DNA of 64,000 nucleotides from Paguma larvata (GCA_030068075.1 CM057828.1:110156699-110220698), one strand, 5' to 3'; shown: positions 47,163 to 59,375, counted from the first letter of the stretch. Notes: generated from the sequence alone by a model not told the origin. Translations and numbers: made by a program.

Positions 47163-49520
47163 CTGTCGGGGAATGGAGGAATCTTATCTTGACTTGGGTC
47201 AAGTTCATCAGCTTCATGCATTTGAGACAACGTTGTGTATTTGAGACATGGCTCTCCACACAAAATGCTATGTTGTGATCCTACTTCTGAACTTGGATAA
47301 ACTTGAAAGAATCAAAGGGACGCCAGCCCCTTAATCTCCTGTAACAAACAAAAGGAGTTTGCTCTGTTAACTCTGGCCATCCACGATGGGCATCGCTGTC
47401 CCATTCTCCTGGGCGGGAGCGAACAAAATGCACTTGGCAGAAAATGATGCGTGTCTGTAGAACATCTGTACAAACTTCCAGCAGGAGTTAATAAGTCACA
47501 CTAACAAACTTACTTCTGAGACTTTCGCTTTAAAGCTTCATCAAGCTCTCAGTGTAGAAGACCCCAAACAGGAGGCAAGCACTCACACTGGGATTGCTTT
47601 TGAAACTGACCAGGAGTCAGTTAATGATAAACGCAGCTCTAGTGAGTGCGTGTTCAAGGGACACTTTGGACTGAACATTTCTGCTCGCCTCTTGGAGCTT
47701 GTTCCTAAACAGTACCCTCACACATATTAACGGAGGCAAGTCTCTGAATAAAAAGGTCAGTCCGAATTGCATTTAATCCAACGCAGTCACTTTCTAGGCT
47801 GGAGACTGAGGGCAAACCCAGAGAGGGGGAAATGGGAAAAGTGAACTAAGTTGGCAGGAACAAACCATTACTAACCCCAGCTCATTTCAGGAAACACAGG
47901 CAGGAGGGTGAGAGCGAGTTTTAAGACTGAATTCTCTCAACGTGACTCAGGGGTCGTCTTTCCTATGCCAATTTTCGGTCTGTTTTTATAGACGGCTGAA
48001 TGGCCGGGGAGGGGGGCGCGGCTCACAACACAACCTAATGCTGAAATGAAGAATGAACATGTCTACAATATCATCTGAGCCCAAAGTTGAAAGGGGCTCT
48101 TCACCAAAACCTAGACAAAGATTTGAATGCATGTCTTGGAGATAATATCCAATTGGTCTCTTTTATAATACGCTTGTGTATGGGCGGGGGGGCGGGGGGG
48201 GGAGGAAGTGGGATTTAAAAATAAAACCGTCTACGTCAGAGACTGGGATTATAAAAGCATAGGTTTCTCTTTCAGGACTCTCTGAAGTTGGAAAGTATGA
48301 ATTACATACACTCATTAAAACTTTTTATGTTAAATTCAAAGAGTAAAATTAGAAGCCATGTTAATGATCCCGGCATGCAACAACTGGCCAACAGATGTTG
48401 GAGCCTTCTGGTTAAGAGATTACATGGTTGGGGCTGACAATTTACTGTATGTGTCCCTGGCACTGAGGAGGTGGAACAAACATATTATCAGACACAGAAA
48501 ATATGCAGCCCCAGAAAAAAGGGAACGTGCAAACCTGACTGCCTGAGACACTTCCAAAGCTGCACGTTTTTCCACTAAACTGCTATTTCAGAGAGGTGGA
48601 GTTTTTTTTTTTTTTCTTTTTCTTTTTTCTTGCCTCCAGAGTGAAGAGTTAATCTTGTCCAAGTTCAGAGCCAGAAATCTGTCATATTAAATCCCAGTGA
48701 AGACCGATATTTTTTCCAACGTCCTTACTCACAATGTAGCTGAGTTTTCCAGTGGTCCAGAAGCTGTCACGCAAAATGGAGCCGTTTGTCACCGCTTTGG
48801 GGGACAGGGGGGCTCTGGGACTCCAAGCTGGGGACGGGTCTCTTGGTGACTTGGTCTCCCTTTGGTGGTAAAGCTGCTTGGGGAACTCAAGGAAAGGAGA
48901 TCTGAGAGACTGGGAGGGACTGAGGGGTTGCCCTGGTTTATGCGATACAGGTAGGTCACAGTTTTGGTCCCCTGCAAAAGCGACTGCCCACTGGTGGAAG
49001 ATGTCCCTGGCTTCAAGCCTCAGATTTGATTCCTACCTTGTCAGAACTATAAACCATCAGGAAGAGGGAAAGTTGCAAGTGAGCCCTGAAGGGGAGAGTG
49101 TTTGCATGGGAGGGACAGAAGCTCCAATGGGGGGAGCCCGTGAAGGGATGAGTATAGGGAAATCTGGCGAACGCAGCCCTTTTCTTCGTGTCCTCTGCTT
49201 AGTCTGAGCTTCCAACCTCTTTTCCCGTCTCCAAATTGCTTGCAGCCATGTAATTCTTTCTTCTGGGGATAGGCAGGCTCCGCTGTTTTTCTGGTTTCCA
49301 GGGTGTGCCCCGTGGGTTACCCAGGGCGGGGGGAGAAGTGAGGCCACTCTGAAAGATCCTGAACCGACACAGCTGCCTTACCTCAAAGGGAAAGGTGGAT
49401 CCCAAGAAACCAGCCACGAGGTAAAATTGGGGTATCCGCGGCTTCCACACTTGTACCCCTACAGAGGTTTCGCCCATGCTAGGAATGTGCAAACAAACGA
49501 AATGTACTCAGATGCCATTT
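47163..49520. other. Repeat-poor tract, candidate conserved non-coding DNA
   Basis: No gene. No mobile element was recognised across about 2.3 kb. It includes a guanine-run cluster at 48182-48102+ (see findings), homeobox-like words (gttaatgataaacg near 47620) and a T-rich tract at 48602-48625. Open frames over 49057-49492 on the minus strand have no known homology. Confidence 0.35.
48182..48202 (+). other. G-run cluster, potential G-quadruplex
   Basis: Runs of 3, 7 and 9 guanines separated by single cytosines. The longer runs can supply four G3 stacks. Confidence 0.7.
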
Positions 49521-50144
49521 GGTGAATGCTCCGCTCGCCTAACAAGCACGTAAGGATTATCTACTTTGCACTGGGTTCTGAGCTAGCCACTGGGCAGAGA
49601 AGACGGGCCAAGGCCAGGCCCTGCCCTCAAGAAGTTTGCAGTCTGGTAGCGACACACACAACACCAGAGAGTCCCCCCTGCTCTGTGCCTGGGTGAAGCC
49701 AAGTACTTCTCACCTGTCTGCCTGACCTTAGTGTCCCAGCCTGTCACCTGCCAGCCCGTGGTTAGCAAACCTCCAACCACTCCTACTACCTGACTGCTCC
49801 TCAGGGTAGCTTCTGGTGTCCAGGCCTCCCTAAGGTCCCAGCGAGAAGAGGACAAAGTCCCCGTATCACAGCTCAGACCTCCCCATCTGACCACCCTCCT
49901 CCCTTTATAGCCGAGATGTGGAAATCTGTGACTAAGTGAGCTCCCTGGGGAGTTGGGAAACACCCAAGGCCAGATAGCTGAGGTCTTCAGTTTAAGAACT
50001 GTAAATCCCAACAGCAAGAATCCCCTCTGTTGGAAGAACACTTGCCTTCATTATGCCCCAGATAAGCGGGGCTTTCAGGGAACAAACCTGCAACAGCACC
50101 TGCCAGGTGGCAGGCGTTAGGTGCCCAGACGTGGCAGTAACAGG
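49521..50144. other. Non-coding, with an old repeat trace
   Basis: 'actgggttctgagctagccactgggcagag...ccaggccctgccctcaagaagtttgcagtctgg' (49569-49650) looks like a fragment of an old interspersed repeat. The rest is unassigned. Confidence 0.4.
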
Positions 50145-50980
50145 CATGGGGGAAAATCCTGCTCCCGGGGGCTCCTACCTCCCAGTGAAGGGAGTAGACA
50201 ATGAAAGCAAATATTAGAAGGGGAAACTGCTGTGGAGGAAAAAGAATCAGGAAAAGGAGAGAGGAAACGTCATGGGGCTGGGTGGGGGCGGTCATTATAG
50301 AGTGACCCAAGAAGGCTTCACGGGAGGGTGGCAATTAGAAGAGGAAAGTGGAGGCGAAGAAGCAAGCCAGATATCTGGTCCCAGGGTACGGACAAGGGCC
50401 CTCTGGGACCGGCAAGGGGCCCAGAGTGGCTGGCGGGGGTGAGGGGAGTGCAACAGGAGGTGGAAGGCAGAGGTCAGGGGCCTTGCGCTTGGAGCAAGGT
50501 GGGGTCTTGGAGGGCTCTGAGCAGAGGAGGCCGGGGCCCGACTCACATGGTGAGGACTCGCTGGGCTGCCACGTGGATGCCCTGTGAAGTGAGAAGCAAG
50601 GGGAGAGGCTGGGAGCCTGCGCAGAGGCCAGGACAACAATCCAGGCGGGAAGCAGGGGTCTGGATCTAGACGCAGGCCAGAGAGTGAGGAGAACAACCTA
50701 CGGAATGTACTGTTGGACTGGGTGTGAGATGTGAGAGAAGGAAGGAAACAAGGGTAACGTCAAGAGTTGTTGGCCTGAGCGCCTAGGAGGATGGAGGTGG
50801 CATTAGCCAAGGTGAAGAGGTCTGGTGTGCAGGCGATCAGAGGAAATTTAAGATACCCCTTCGGTATCCAAGTGAGGGTGTTTTGCCCGGCCATCAGGAG
50901 TATGGACCATCAGGAGTTTAGAAGGGAGGTGCTGGCTGGAGATGGAAGGTTGGGATCGCCAACTTAGAGATGGTAGAGCA
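50145..50980 (+). repeat. Ancient interspersed repeat, family not assigned
   Basis: A long purine-rich stretch with the recurring order 'agaaggcttcacgggagg', 'gctctgagcagaggagg', 'gaagcaaggggagaggctgggagcctgc...aggccaggacaacaatccaggcgg', then 'gtcaagagttgttggcctgagcgcctaggaggatgg'. This matches a common old mammalian repeat related to the copies at 5.8, 14.9 and 17.2 kb. The 110-150-codon open frames here are chance. Confidence 0.5.
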
Positions 50981-50987
50981 CTGATCT

Positions 50988-51222
50988 AAGGGGAGTGGGT
51001 GTGGCTAGAATGAACTTGGAGGGGAGTGGGCGTGGCTAGAATGAGGTTGTAGGGGGAGTGGGCGTGGCTAGGATGAGCTTGAAGGGAGTAGGCTTGGTTA
51101 GAATGAGCTTGTAGAGAACGGGATCGTGGGTGTGGTTAGAATGAGCCTGCAGGGGGGACTGGGCATGGCTAGAGTGAGTTTGTAGGAGTGGACACGGCTA
51201 GAATAAACTTGCAAAGGGCTGA
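50988..51222 (+). repeat. Minisatellite, ~35-bp unit with CACCC-box motif
   Basis: About seven degenerate copies of a 30-40-bp unit built on 'ggggagtgggcgtggctagaatgagcttg'-like sequence in tandem. Each copy carries GGGCGTGG, GGGTGTGG or a close variant. Confidence 0.9.
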
Positions 51223-52084
51223 CTAGAAGAGGCCTGAGTCTGAGCCCCCAGAGCTCAGGAACTTAGACCCACTTTATCCTCCAAGGTCTGGAGAAGTCTC
51301 TTGTTCCTGGCTGCATTGGCTGGTCTGCTTGGCCTTTTGCCAGCTCCCGTAGCCTTAGGAGTCAGGCTCTGAGCCTACTTCGTCTTGTCTATAGGGCTTT
51401 TTCCTGGCTAGGAGCGTCACTGATGGCCTAGCAACCAGGTATTACATGGGGCCAGAGTGGGCAGGAAACTGCACATTGACCCACATGGACACACATGCTG
51501 CCAACCAGGCAGACAACCAGCGTGTTCAGTGTGGTCCCCAGGGCTGACGTAGAGTCCAGGTCCAAAGGCCAGGTCACTTACAGTACAGAATTCGCTGTTC
51601 TGTACAAAACTGGTCCCTGTTACTCCCTGATAGGAAGGGCTGATAAGCAGCAGTTCAGATTGACTTCTCACCAACCACCCTGTGCTCATGGGTTTCCCAG
51701 CATGCTCCCCGTGGAGGAGCTGAACTGGCTCTCTCCCCTGCATCAAACCCTAGAACAGAGGTTCCAGAAGGATCTCTCAACTACCCATCTTCCTCTTCCT
51801 TCTCTCCTGGCCTCTCCCTACTGGGCAGCTTGAACTGTAGAGCTGGTTCTGAGGTCAGGTTTCCTCTGGTCCACAGTCACATTTCAAAACCCCGTTACCT
51901 AGAGATCCTTCTAGATTCTTAGATTCTCATATTGTTCTAGAGGAAACTGCTGGTCTCCTCAACCCACAGTGAAAATTATTGACTGGAAATCCACATATCT
52001 GGTGTCTGGGTTTTGTTTTGTCTTGTTTGAGCATCCGATTAGAAAGGATGTAGGTCTTAAACCTTTTCTCTAGGGAGGTAGTGT
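51223..52084. other. Unique non-coding sequence
   Basis: Open frames on both strands over 51417-51833 without recognisable product. No repeat seen. Confidence 0.4.
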
Positions 52085-52560
52085 CCCGGTTAAGAGTTTG
52101 AGAGCCCAGCTCTGTGATATATTGGCCATGTGACCCTGGGCCCTAGTCTCTCCATGCTTTACTTTCCTCATATTTTTTATTTATTAAAAACATTTTTTAA
52201 ATCTTTATCTATTTTTGAAAGAGAGAGAGAGAGAGAGAGAGAGAGCGTGCGCGTGCACACGCGCCGGAATGGGGGAGGGGCAGAGAGGGAGACACTGAAT
52301 CAGAACCAGGCCCCAGGCTCTGAGCTGTCACCACAGAGCCCAACATGGGGCTCGAACTCATGAACTCAAGATCATGACCTGAGCCGAAGTCGAATGCTCA
52401 ACCGACTGAGCCACCCAGATGCCCCTACTTTTCTCATCTTTAAAATGGGAATAATAACTGTCCCTGGTTGATGGGGTTAAATGAGTTAATAAGTGTCAAG
52501 TTCTTAGAATAGGGCCTCCACACATCACAAGCCCTCACTGAATCCAGAGGCTATTATTAT
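52085..52560 (+). repeat. MIR, split by a felid SINE
   Basis: The left part (52085-52171: 'ggttaagagtttgagagcccagctctgtg ... ggccatgtgaccctgg ... tttcctcat') and right part (52426-52560: 'ctcatctttaaaatgggaataataac ... gggttaaatgagttaataag') join into a continuous MIR when the SINE between them is removed. Confidence 0.9.
52160..52437 (-). mobile_element. Felid CAN SINE inserted into a MIR, with TSD
   Basis: Minus orientation. The head lies at 52425 (complement of 'gagccacccagatgcccc') and the A-rich tail lies near 52172-52200 (as T). The flanks tactttcctcat (52160-52171) and tacttttctcat (52426-52437) differ at one base, and the duplicated bases belong to the MIR. The tail region holds a (GA)n run at 52219-52245. 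Confidence 0.95.
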
Positions 52561-55035
52561 TCCCTGCACGAGAGTGATGAATGGGCACAGCCCTCCTGCC
52601 TAAGCCAGGTTGGAGCCATAGTCAGAAAATAGAAAGTTTTACATTATTTAAGCCTGGCCATTTGCTTTGCAGAGAGTCCTGTGTCACATTAAACTGCAGC
52701 GTTAAGGGGTCAACTGGAGACCTATTTTGAGTTCACCGAAGGAGCACTCTCCTACATTTTCCTTTAAATACAGCCTCACGAGATGTACTTAGGAGCTGTA
52801 TGAATTAAGATAATCCCATCTTGCAAATTAAATCCAGGACTTGGAATCCAAAGATTGTAAGGCATCTGGACGGATGGAAACTGCACACATTCTGGCATTT
52901 TCTTTTCATCTCCAGACCTTGTCATACATCCTCAGGCACCTGTCACTTCTGGGGCCATCAGGCATAGCAGGGAGTCTGTAGCAGCCCATGACTAGAATTT
53001 GGGCTCCAAAGACTCAGGAGAACAGACAGGTGAAGTCTTCTGTGAAGGGAACACGCGTTAATGGCCTCTGTTTTGAAGAGCACATGAGCTTCTGTCCCAC
53101 TCAGCCCTCCCCTGGTTGCTGACTGGAGGGGAGTTGGGGGCTCAGGGTGCAAACTGAGCCTGTGACCTCATAGTCACACCTCCCTGGCCCCAGGGACCAA
53201 CTCCCCTCACACCGTCAGGAGGCCTTCCTCCCTGGAGGAGATTCTGAATTTTCCTGGGCGTCTGTGACGACTAAAATGTCTGTTTGCATTTTAGACATCT
53301 CTGTTCCCATATGTATAAAATTCGGGAGCTGAGCAAAGGCTGGAACCCCTGGGCCTACGTGCTTCAGCCTCCTTTGATGTAGGGACGCTGGGCAGAGCAT
53401 AGGCTTGAGGTTCTAGTTCACATTTTTCCCTAATAAATGTTAAAAGAAAAACATAACTATTAACGAAGGGTTTGTGTACCACGTAGGCTCACCCAGCTTT
53501 CCTCAAATGTGCCGTCACATTTGGGGACGTCGTTAGGACCATGGAACCACCCTGTTTGGGCAATGAGGCTCAGGGCAGCTGGGGGGGACTAGATGCAAAA
53601 CAAGGCCCTGCCCAACCTTGGCCTGAACGGAATCTTAGTGAGTTGCTGAGCTCCACTGCACTAGGCCAGGCCCACTTGAAACCTTCCTTGCTGCCTCCAG
53701 GGTCCCACCTCCCAGACCCCACAGGCCACTCTCCTGCTCTCCCTGGTCTCCTGGGAGCTGCCCACATCCGCTGACTTGAGTACCTCCTCCCTCATGCCTT
53801 CCATACCATCTTCCTGTGATTCCCTCACAGGCAGCCCAACCCACATTTCGAGATGGCTCTCTGTGGGCCACCCTACAGTCACAAAGGAGAATGGAACCCA
53901 GCCCCAGCCTTGTACAAGCAGCGCTTGGCCATTGGGGTGGCCCTCTGGCCTCAGCCTCTGCTGTCACACTCCCAGAGTCTTAGGCGGGAACTCCCCGGAA
54001 TTGTAATTCCAGATGTGAAAGGTCTTATTGTCTGCTCATTCTGAGAACCAGACAATGAGGGCAGATGTCCTCCAGCTCTTAGGGATTTCATTAGATTCTT
54101 TAAAGCTGGGGCTCCGTCAGCTGGTCCCAGAAATTGGCTTCCATGGAATTCTAAGTGTTCCTTGTGATGTTCAATGAAAAGCAGGCTCTGTGATCAAGGA
54201 GATTTGGGCAACACTGCAGACTCCCATTGCCTTTTGGAGTACTACAGCCTTAGAACTCCTACAGTAGACAAATTTGTTTAGCCCAGCATTTCCCTGATTT
54301 ATTTGATCACAGAATCCTTTTCTTAAAGAATATGGTTGGAGATGGCAGAAGACGCTGGATTATATTAAGGTCCTTCCAGCTCCATTCCCCCCCTCCCCGC
54401 CATATCTCTTCTCCTCTGGTCTGGTGGTGAGCTCTCAGTCAAAATTTGGGACAGATTGAGTGATTTTTCAGAGAAGGGTAACAATTTCTGATAATTGCAT
54501 GTTAGAGACCTTCCTTCCCCCTCTCCCAGAAGAAACTTAACCACAGGGGAAAAAAATAAGTTTCTGGCCTCAAATGGAAGTAAACAGCTGAAGCTGATGA
54601 ATTCCAGAAGCGAGTATTCTTTTCTCCTACAAGCATCTATGAAAGAGAGAAAGAGAGAAGGAGAGAGAGAGAGTGAGTGACCACAGAGGCTATGTAAATA
54701 TAATTATTTCTAAGTAGAGTACCTTCAACATTTTCCATTAGGTAGCAGGGAGGTCATTGTGAGGCCAGCTGTCCAAATATGGCTGCCGATTCCCCTGAGT
54801 CAGCAGAGTACATAAAAAAATGATCTTGGGGGCAGAAATTCCTAACCACACATTCTAGTAAGTATCTCCAAATGTATGGGATATTAAATTTAGGGCTGTG
54901 GTTTTCAAACACTTTTTTCAAAGCATGAAAACCCCTTTTTCAAAGGAAATCTTACTCAAAAACCCTTCTCACAACCCCGGGCCAGCCCCTGAGGCTTCTT
55001 CAGGAAACCCCTGGAATCTAGTCTGGAAACAGGCC
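52561..55035. other. Unique non-coding sequence
   Basis: No gene. A weak transposon trace at 54898-54950 (gtggttttcaaacactttttt) may be a hAT end. A perfect CArg-box-type word lies at 54773-54782. Confidence 0.4.
54773..54782. promoter_or_regulatory. CArG-box consensus (possible SRF site)
   Basis: CCAAATATGG fits CC(A/T)6GG exactly. Single consensus hits occur by chance in mammalian DNA, so function is unproven. Confidence 0.25.
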
Positions 55036-55185
55036 ATGCTGCTCAAAGCATGGTGCTCGGACTAGAAACTTCTGTGCCACCTGGGCACTTGTGAGAAATG
55101 GGGCAGCTGGCTCCATCTAGACCTGCAGCTCCGAATCTACATTTTCACACCGTCTCCTGGGGATTTATGAGCACATTAAAATGGG
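55036..55185. mobile_element. MER5-type hAT MITE fossil
   Basis: 'tgctcaaagcatggtgctcggac', 'gccacctgggcacttgtgagaaatgg', 'ctccgaatctacatttt' and 'ctcctggggatttatgagcacatt' follow the order of MER5-type elements. Confidence 0.7.
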
Positions 55186-57404
55186 GGAGGCGGACCTGAA
55201 GGATTTACTCCCAAATATTCCTTCTCTGTTCAATCATCCTAAATTCCTGGACGAGGCTTCTTCACAATGAGTCTGGAATTTAGGCTCCCAACCCAGCTGC
55301 AGCTCCCAGTAGGGTAAGCCAGCATGGGCGGGTCCTCTGTACAGTTCAATCTGTGCCCCTCCCCATCATGGAAACATTGGGGAAATGGGGGCTGCCTAGA
55401 AAGAGACAATGGAAGCAGTGAAACGCGGAGACTATGGACTGGAGTTACTGGATTTGAACCAATACTCTGCCTCCTCTGTGGGGGGACTCTGGCTGGTAAA
55501 TTAAGGTTCTGTGCCTATTTGTCCCCATCATTCACGATGATGGTGAAGATGATAGGGTATGTATTAAATAAGCTGATGGGCTAGAAGCACCTAGAATCTC
55601 TAGGCGTTTGGTCAGGGCTTTCATTCCCGAGTCCGTAGGAGCTAATCCCATGCGAGGGGAACGTGCAAAGGAAAACCGGGGTCTATCAAACAGATTAAAT
55701 ATGGGCCCCGCGGGGATCATCATCAGGTTCTTTCAAATAATCTCACCACTTCAGTATGATTGAAAGACCAAATACTGCAATTTAAACTTTGTGATATATT
55801 GGTAACTTCTGTTTAGACTTCGTTTGAGAAAAATCTATGTTTCTATTGGGGCTTCTCCACTTATTAGTTCAGTGATCTGGGGTAAGCTCCCATGGCGTTT
55901 ATCTCATTTTCTGCACCCAAGGTGGAGACCTAATCCCACTCCATCAAGCTCCCAGGGATCCTGGAGGCTGTAAGCCTCCGGAGCTCACAGCAGAAGCTAA
56001 TGTCAGGGTGATCCATTCTCTACCTCTGAGCTCTGAGAACTGCAGAATAAAAACACACAGGGGGACTTCCTCCCTTCCAGGGGGAGGGCTGGGGCAAGAA
56101 ACAGAGCACAAACTAGGAAAGCATTCAAAAGAGGTAAGAACAGGCAGGAAGTGTTATTCTGGCTAGCGCCTCACCCACAAACATTTTCCTTTTTCTGTAA
56201 GATACAAGTGAGAGTCACCTGTGTCCCGGCCCTTGTTCCTTGCCTGAAGATAAAAGCTAGCCCCACAGCCCTCCCGGCACTGGAGCTGTGGACAGTTTGC
56301 TGAAGAAGCCCCAGGGCGGTGGTTGATGCTTACCTTGAGTGGTGAGCCTTGCTAAGCCTGGGTTCAGGCTGACCCCAGGAATCCCCACCTCCAGTGGGAG
56401 TGATGCTGGTGCCTGGAAGCCTTACTGCACCTCACTCAGAGCCTCTGCAGCCTCTCTGGGTTTTTGGCACCCTGAACTGCTTGATCTCAGTCCAGCAATT
56501 TTCTCTTACAAACAAGAGAGGGGGAAAAAAATAGAAAAGTGGTGAAAAACAGACACAGGGAATTAGGTCACCCTAGAAATTCTAAGACATCAGCAAAGCC
56601 CTTGTTTAGCACAATTTTTATTCAGAGACCTCTGACCACAGCAAGGTCTTGAAATGTATGGGTAGACAAGAAGAGTCAAGATGGAATGGCAGGCGGGAAG
56701 GAGGTCAAGGTGACCCCTGGCTCCGGACTGTCTGTCGGCCTACCACGTTTTTTTGCTGCATGGGGCGTGCTGCTGGGCCTTCTGGAGTGCTGAGTGCATT
56801 CGACTTTCGTCTTGATCTGGGGGTTTTGGATCCTGACGTCGTAACCAAAGGAGGCTGAGCCTCTTCATACAATTCGGCACCTCGCTGCCTGCTCCCCACT
56901 TTGGGAACTTAATCATCAGACTTCCACTTCCTTGATTTTGAGGCCACTGTGGCGTTTACAGGGGATGGGGCAGGCACTGTGTTTGCCCTGCAAACACACC
57001 TCTAATGATGAGAGCTGGCCTTCTACTCTGCAGTAAGCCTTTAAGCCACTTAGAAGACTATTTTTACTCTAAATGCCTCTTTCCGTAGACAATCACCAGC
57101 CACTGGAACTCGCTTACACCCTGGAGCAGCGGAATGCATTTTAATTGAGTTAGTACGAGCTGGACAGGAGTGAAGACGAAAGACCCACTTCCGTGCATTA
57201 AAGGTGGCTGCATGAGCCGAGGGCAGCAGACGGCCTGTCTCCCGGGAGCCGGGCGCAACAAGCAAAGGGACGCTGCTCCCGATCCTGAGTGAGCAGAAAG
57301 CTGTCTGTCTTCTGGCTGCTGAAGGCCGGAAGGGAAGAGGGCTTATAGGTGGCATTTGCGTTTAACCAAAAAGGCAACAAAGGGAAACAGAGTCTTGCTG
57401 TATT
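55186..57404. other. Unique non-coding sequence
   Basis: No gene recognised. A faint MIR-like patch lies at 55855-55935. Confidence 0.4.
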
Positions 57405-57568
57405 GGAATGAGCAGCGGTTTTGAGATTGGCTTTGAAGCAAGTTATTTAACCTTTCTATTTCCTCATCTGTAAAATCGGTGTAGTGATCTCTGCCACGTA
57501 ATGATCTCCGCCTCCTAATGTTGTAATAAAGATAAAAGAAGAGGAGGTTTCAAAATCTATCAAGTACT
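57405..57568 (+). repeat. MIR fragment
   Basis: 'caagttatttaacctttctatttcctcatctgtaaaatcggtgtagtgatc ... gttgtaataaagataaaag' is a good match to the MIR 3' half. Confidence 0.88.
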
Positions 57569-57795
57569 ACATGCACGGTATTATTCTTCAAAGGCTGCCA
57601 TTGATGGTGCGGGCACCGTGCTGATGATCCTGCAGACACTGCCTCTGTCCGTGTTTGCAGCAAGCCTGGAGGGGAGGCCGTGGCGTTACCTCCGTTATAC
57701 AGATGAGGAAAGCAGAAGTTAGTTAACCTGCCTGGGGTCGCACGGCTGTGAGGTGATGGCACCGAGCTTTGAATGTAGGACTGTCTGACAGCGTT
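57569..57795 (-). repeat. MIR fragment, opposite orientation
   Basis: 'ctccgttatacagatgaggaaagcagaagttagttaacctgcctggggtcgcacggc ... gctttgaatgtaggactgtctgac' is MIR in reverse. It sits head-to-tail against the preceding plus-strand MIR. Confidence 0.85.
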
Positions 57796-58500
57796 CTTCG
57801 CCTTGGGGAAGGTGCGTGCTTCCATGCTGTCCTAGCGACTGTATAACGGAACATGTCCATATGCCGTAGAAACAGTAGCCCAGAATCAGCAAAACCCGTC
57901 TTCACCAAGGCTACACTCCCTGCATCCGCCCCCGCCCTCCTTCCAGTGCCACCACCTGGCAGTGGCCAGGGGCTCTGCTATCACTCATGCTGGCCCCGAG
58001 CTAGGGCTGCAGTAAGCTTGACTCATGAAAGTCTTTCTTCCTTCCAGAATCATGCTCCCAGCCTCATTAGACTTCAGGGGGCATCAGAAAGCTCAGAGTG
58101 ACTCTGACAGCTGACAGGACGTCTCGTCCAGCCCCTGACATGCCGCTTGTTCCTCTGTGGTCTATGCTTCCAGAGACAAGAATGCAAACCTCCTTCACAT
58201 CCATTGTAAGGGTGGAACACCTCTTTGTACCAGTGACATCAGCCATTCCTGAAGTACCCACTGAAATGGACTTCTTCCAAAGGGACTTGGCATGAAGAAA
58301 CTCTCATCCCCACCGTCTGTGCAAAGACACTGGGAAGTGACCTCTATCTTTTTCCCTAAGCAACACATCCCTGTCCCCTTGTCTTTGGGGCTTATGGGGC
58401 CAAGTCCTCAAGAAGCAGAATCAGTGGATTTACACAAAGGCTGGTTTCAGCTTCTGGCACCTCGAGCTCCTCTCCTTGCCCCATCTACCCCAATCTAATC
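57796..58500. other. Unique non-coding sequence
   Basis: No gene or repeat recognised. Confidence 0.4.
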
Positions 58501-58509
58501 TCCATCCTC

Positions 58510-58690
58510 ACCAGCTGCCTGACTGAGGGACAGTAACCAACTTCCCTAAGCCTCAACCACCTCCCCTGGAAAATGAGGATATTCGCACATGGCCTGAAGG
58601 CAGGAGGAGTGGGCACAGTGCAGGCGAGGTGTCTGGCTCGGTGCCCAGCTCTAGGAGAGCTTAATAATTAGGAGATTCTGTCATTATCAG
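58510..58690 (+). repeat. MIR fragment
   Basis: 'agtaaccaacttccctaagcctcaaccacctcccctggaaaatgaggat ... tggctcggtgcccagctctagg' matches MIR with moderate divergence. Confidence 0.7.
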
Positions 58691-59289
58691 GTTCATTATT
58701 ATATTGTTCATTATTATGTCACCAGCGATGAAGACGGGTTTTGCTGATTCTTCACCTGCATTTATAGGCCCCAATTCCTGGAAAGTCTGGACATTCTAAA
58801 ATCTGAACAGGAAATGTATCGGCCATCCCCTCTCCAGAGCCAAAGAGCCTGGGAGGACAAAGCCACAAGTTGTCCCCATGCTCCATGACTGGGTGGGAGG
58901 TGTGATTCCAGATTGATTGAGTATCTTCTGTGTGAGGGGGAAGATGCTGGGTGGGAGGCAGACAGAGAGAGAATGAGAGACAGAGAGAGAGAGAGGGAGT
59001 TCACTTATTTTCTCACAAATAAGTGAATGAGCTGGACTCAGATCCAGTGGAACTCCAAAGCCCAAACTCCTTGTTCCCCTCGCAGCCCCTCTGGCCTCTG
59101 CAGTCTGCCCATCTCAGGAGTGGTCTTGGTCCATGGTAGGTCAGGGAGGGGCAGACAGGCGGGTGAACCCCTGAATCAGCTCAGACAGCTGCAGTGGGGC
59201 CGGGGCTGCTTCTCCTCTCTGTCCTCTTCCTCATCTGCCCCCATTTCTCCCCCTCCCTTTCTCTTCCCCACTTTTCCTTCACAGCTGTG
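58691..59289. other. Unique non-coding sequence with GA-rich run
   Basis: A purine-rich GAGA run lies at 58962-58997. No gene. Confidence 0.4.
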
Positions 59290-59375
59290 TTAAAGTACAA
59301 TTATATAGTTAACACACAGTAAGCCGTACACATTCAGAATGTTCAGTTTGGTGAGTCCTGATCAGTGCAGCAGCC
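59290..59375 (-). repeat. L1 3' fragment (old L1M type)
   Basis: 'taaagtacaattatatagttaacacacagtaagccgtacac' resembles the L1 3' UTR phrase found in old L1 copies. Only about 85 bp, immediately before the minisatellite. Confidence 0.5.
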
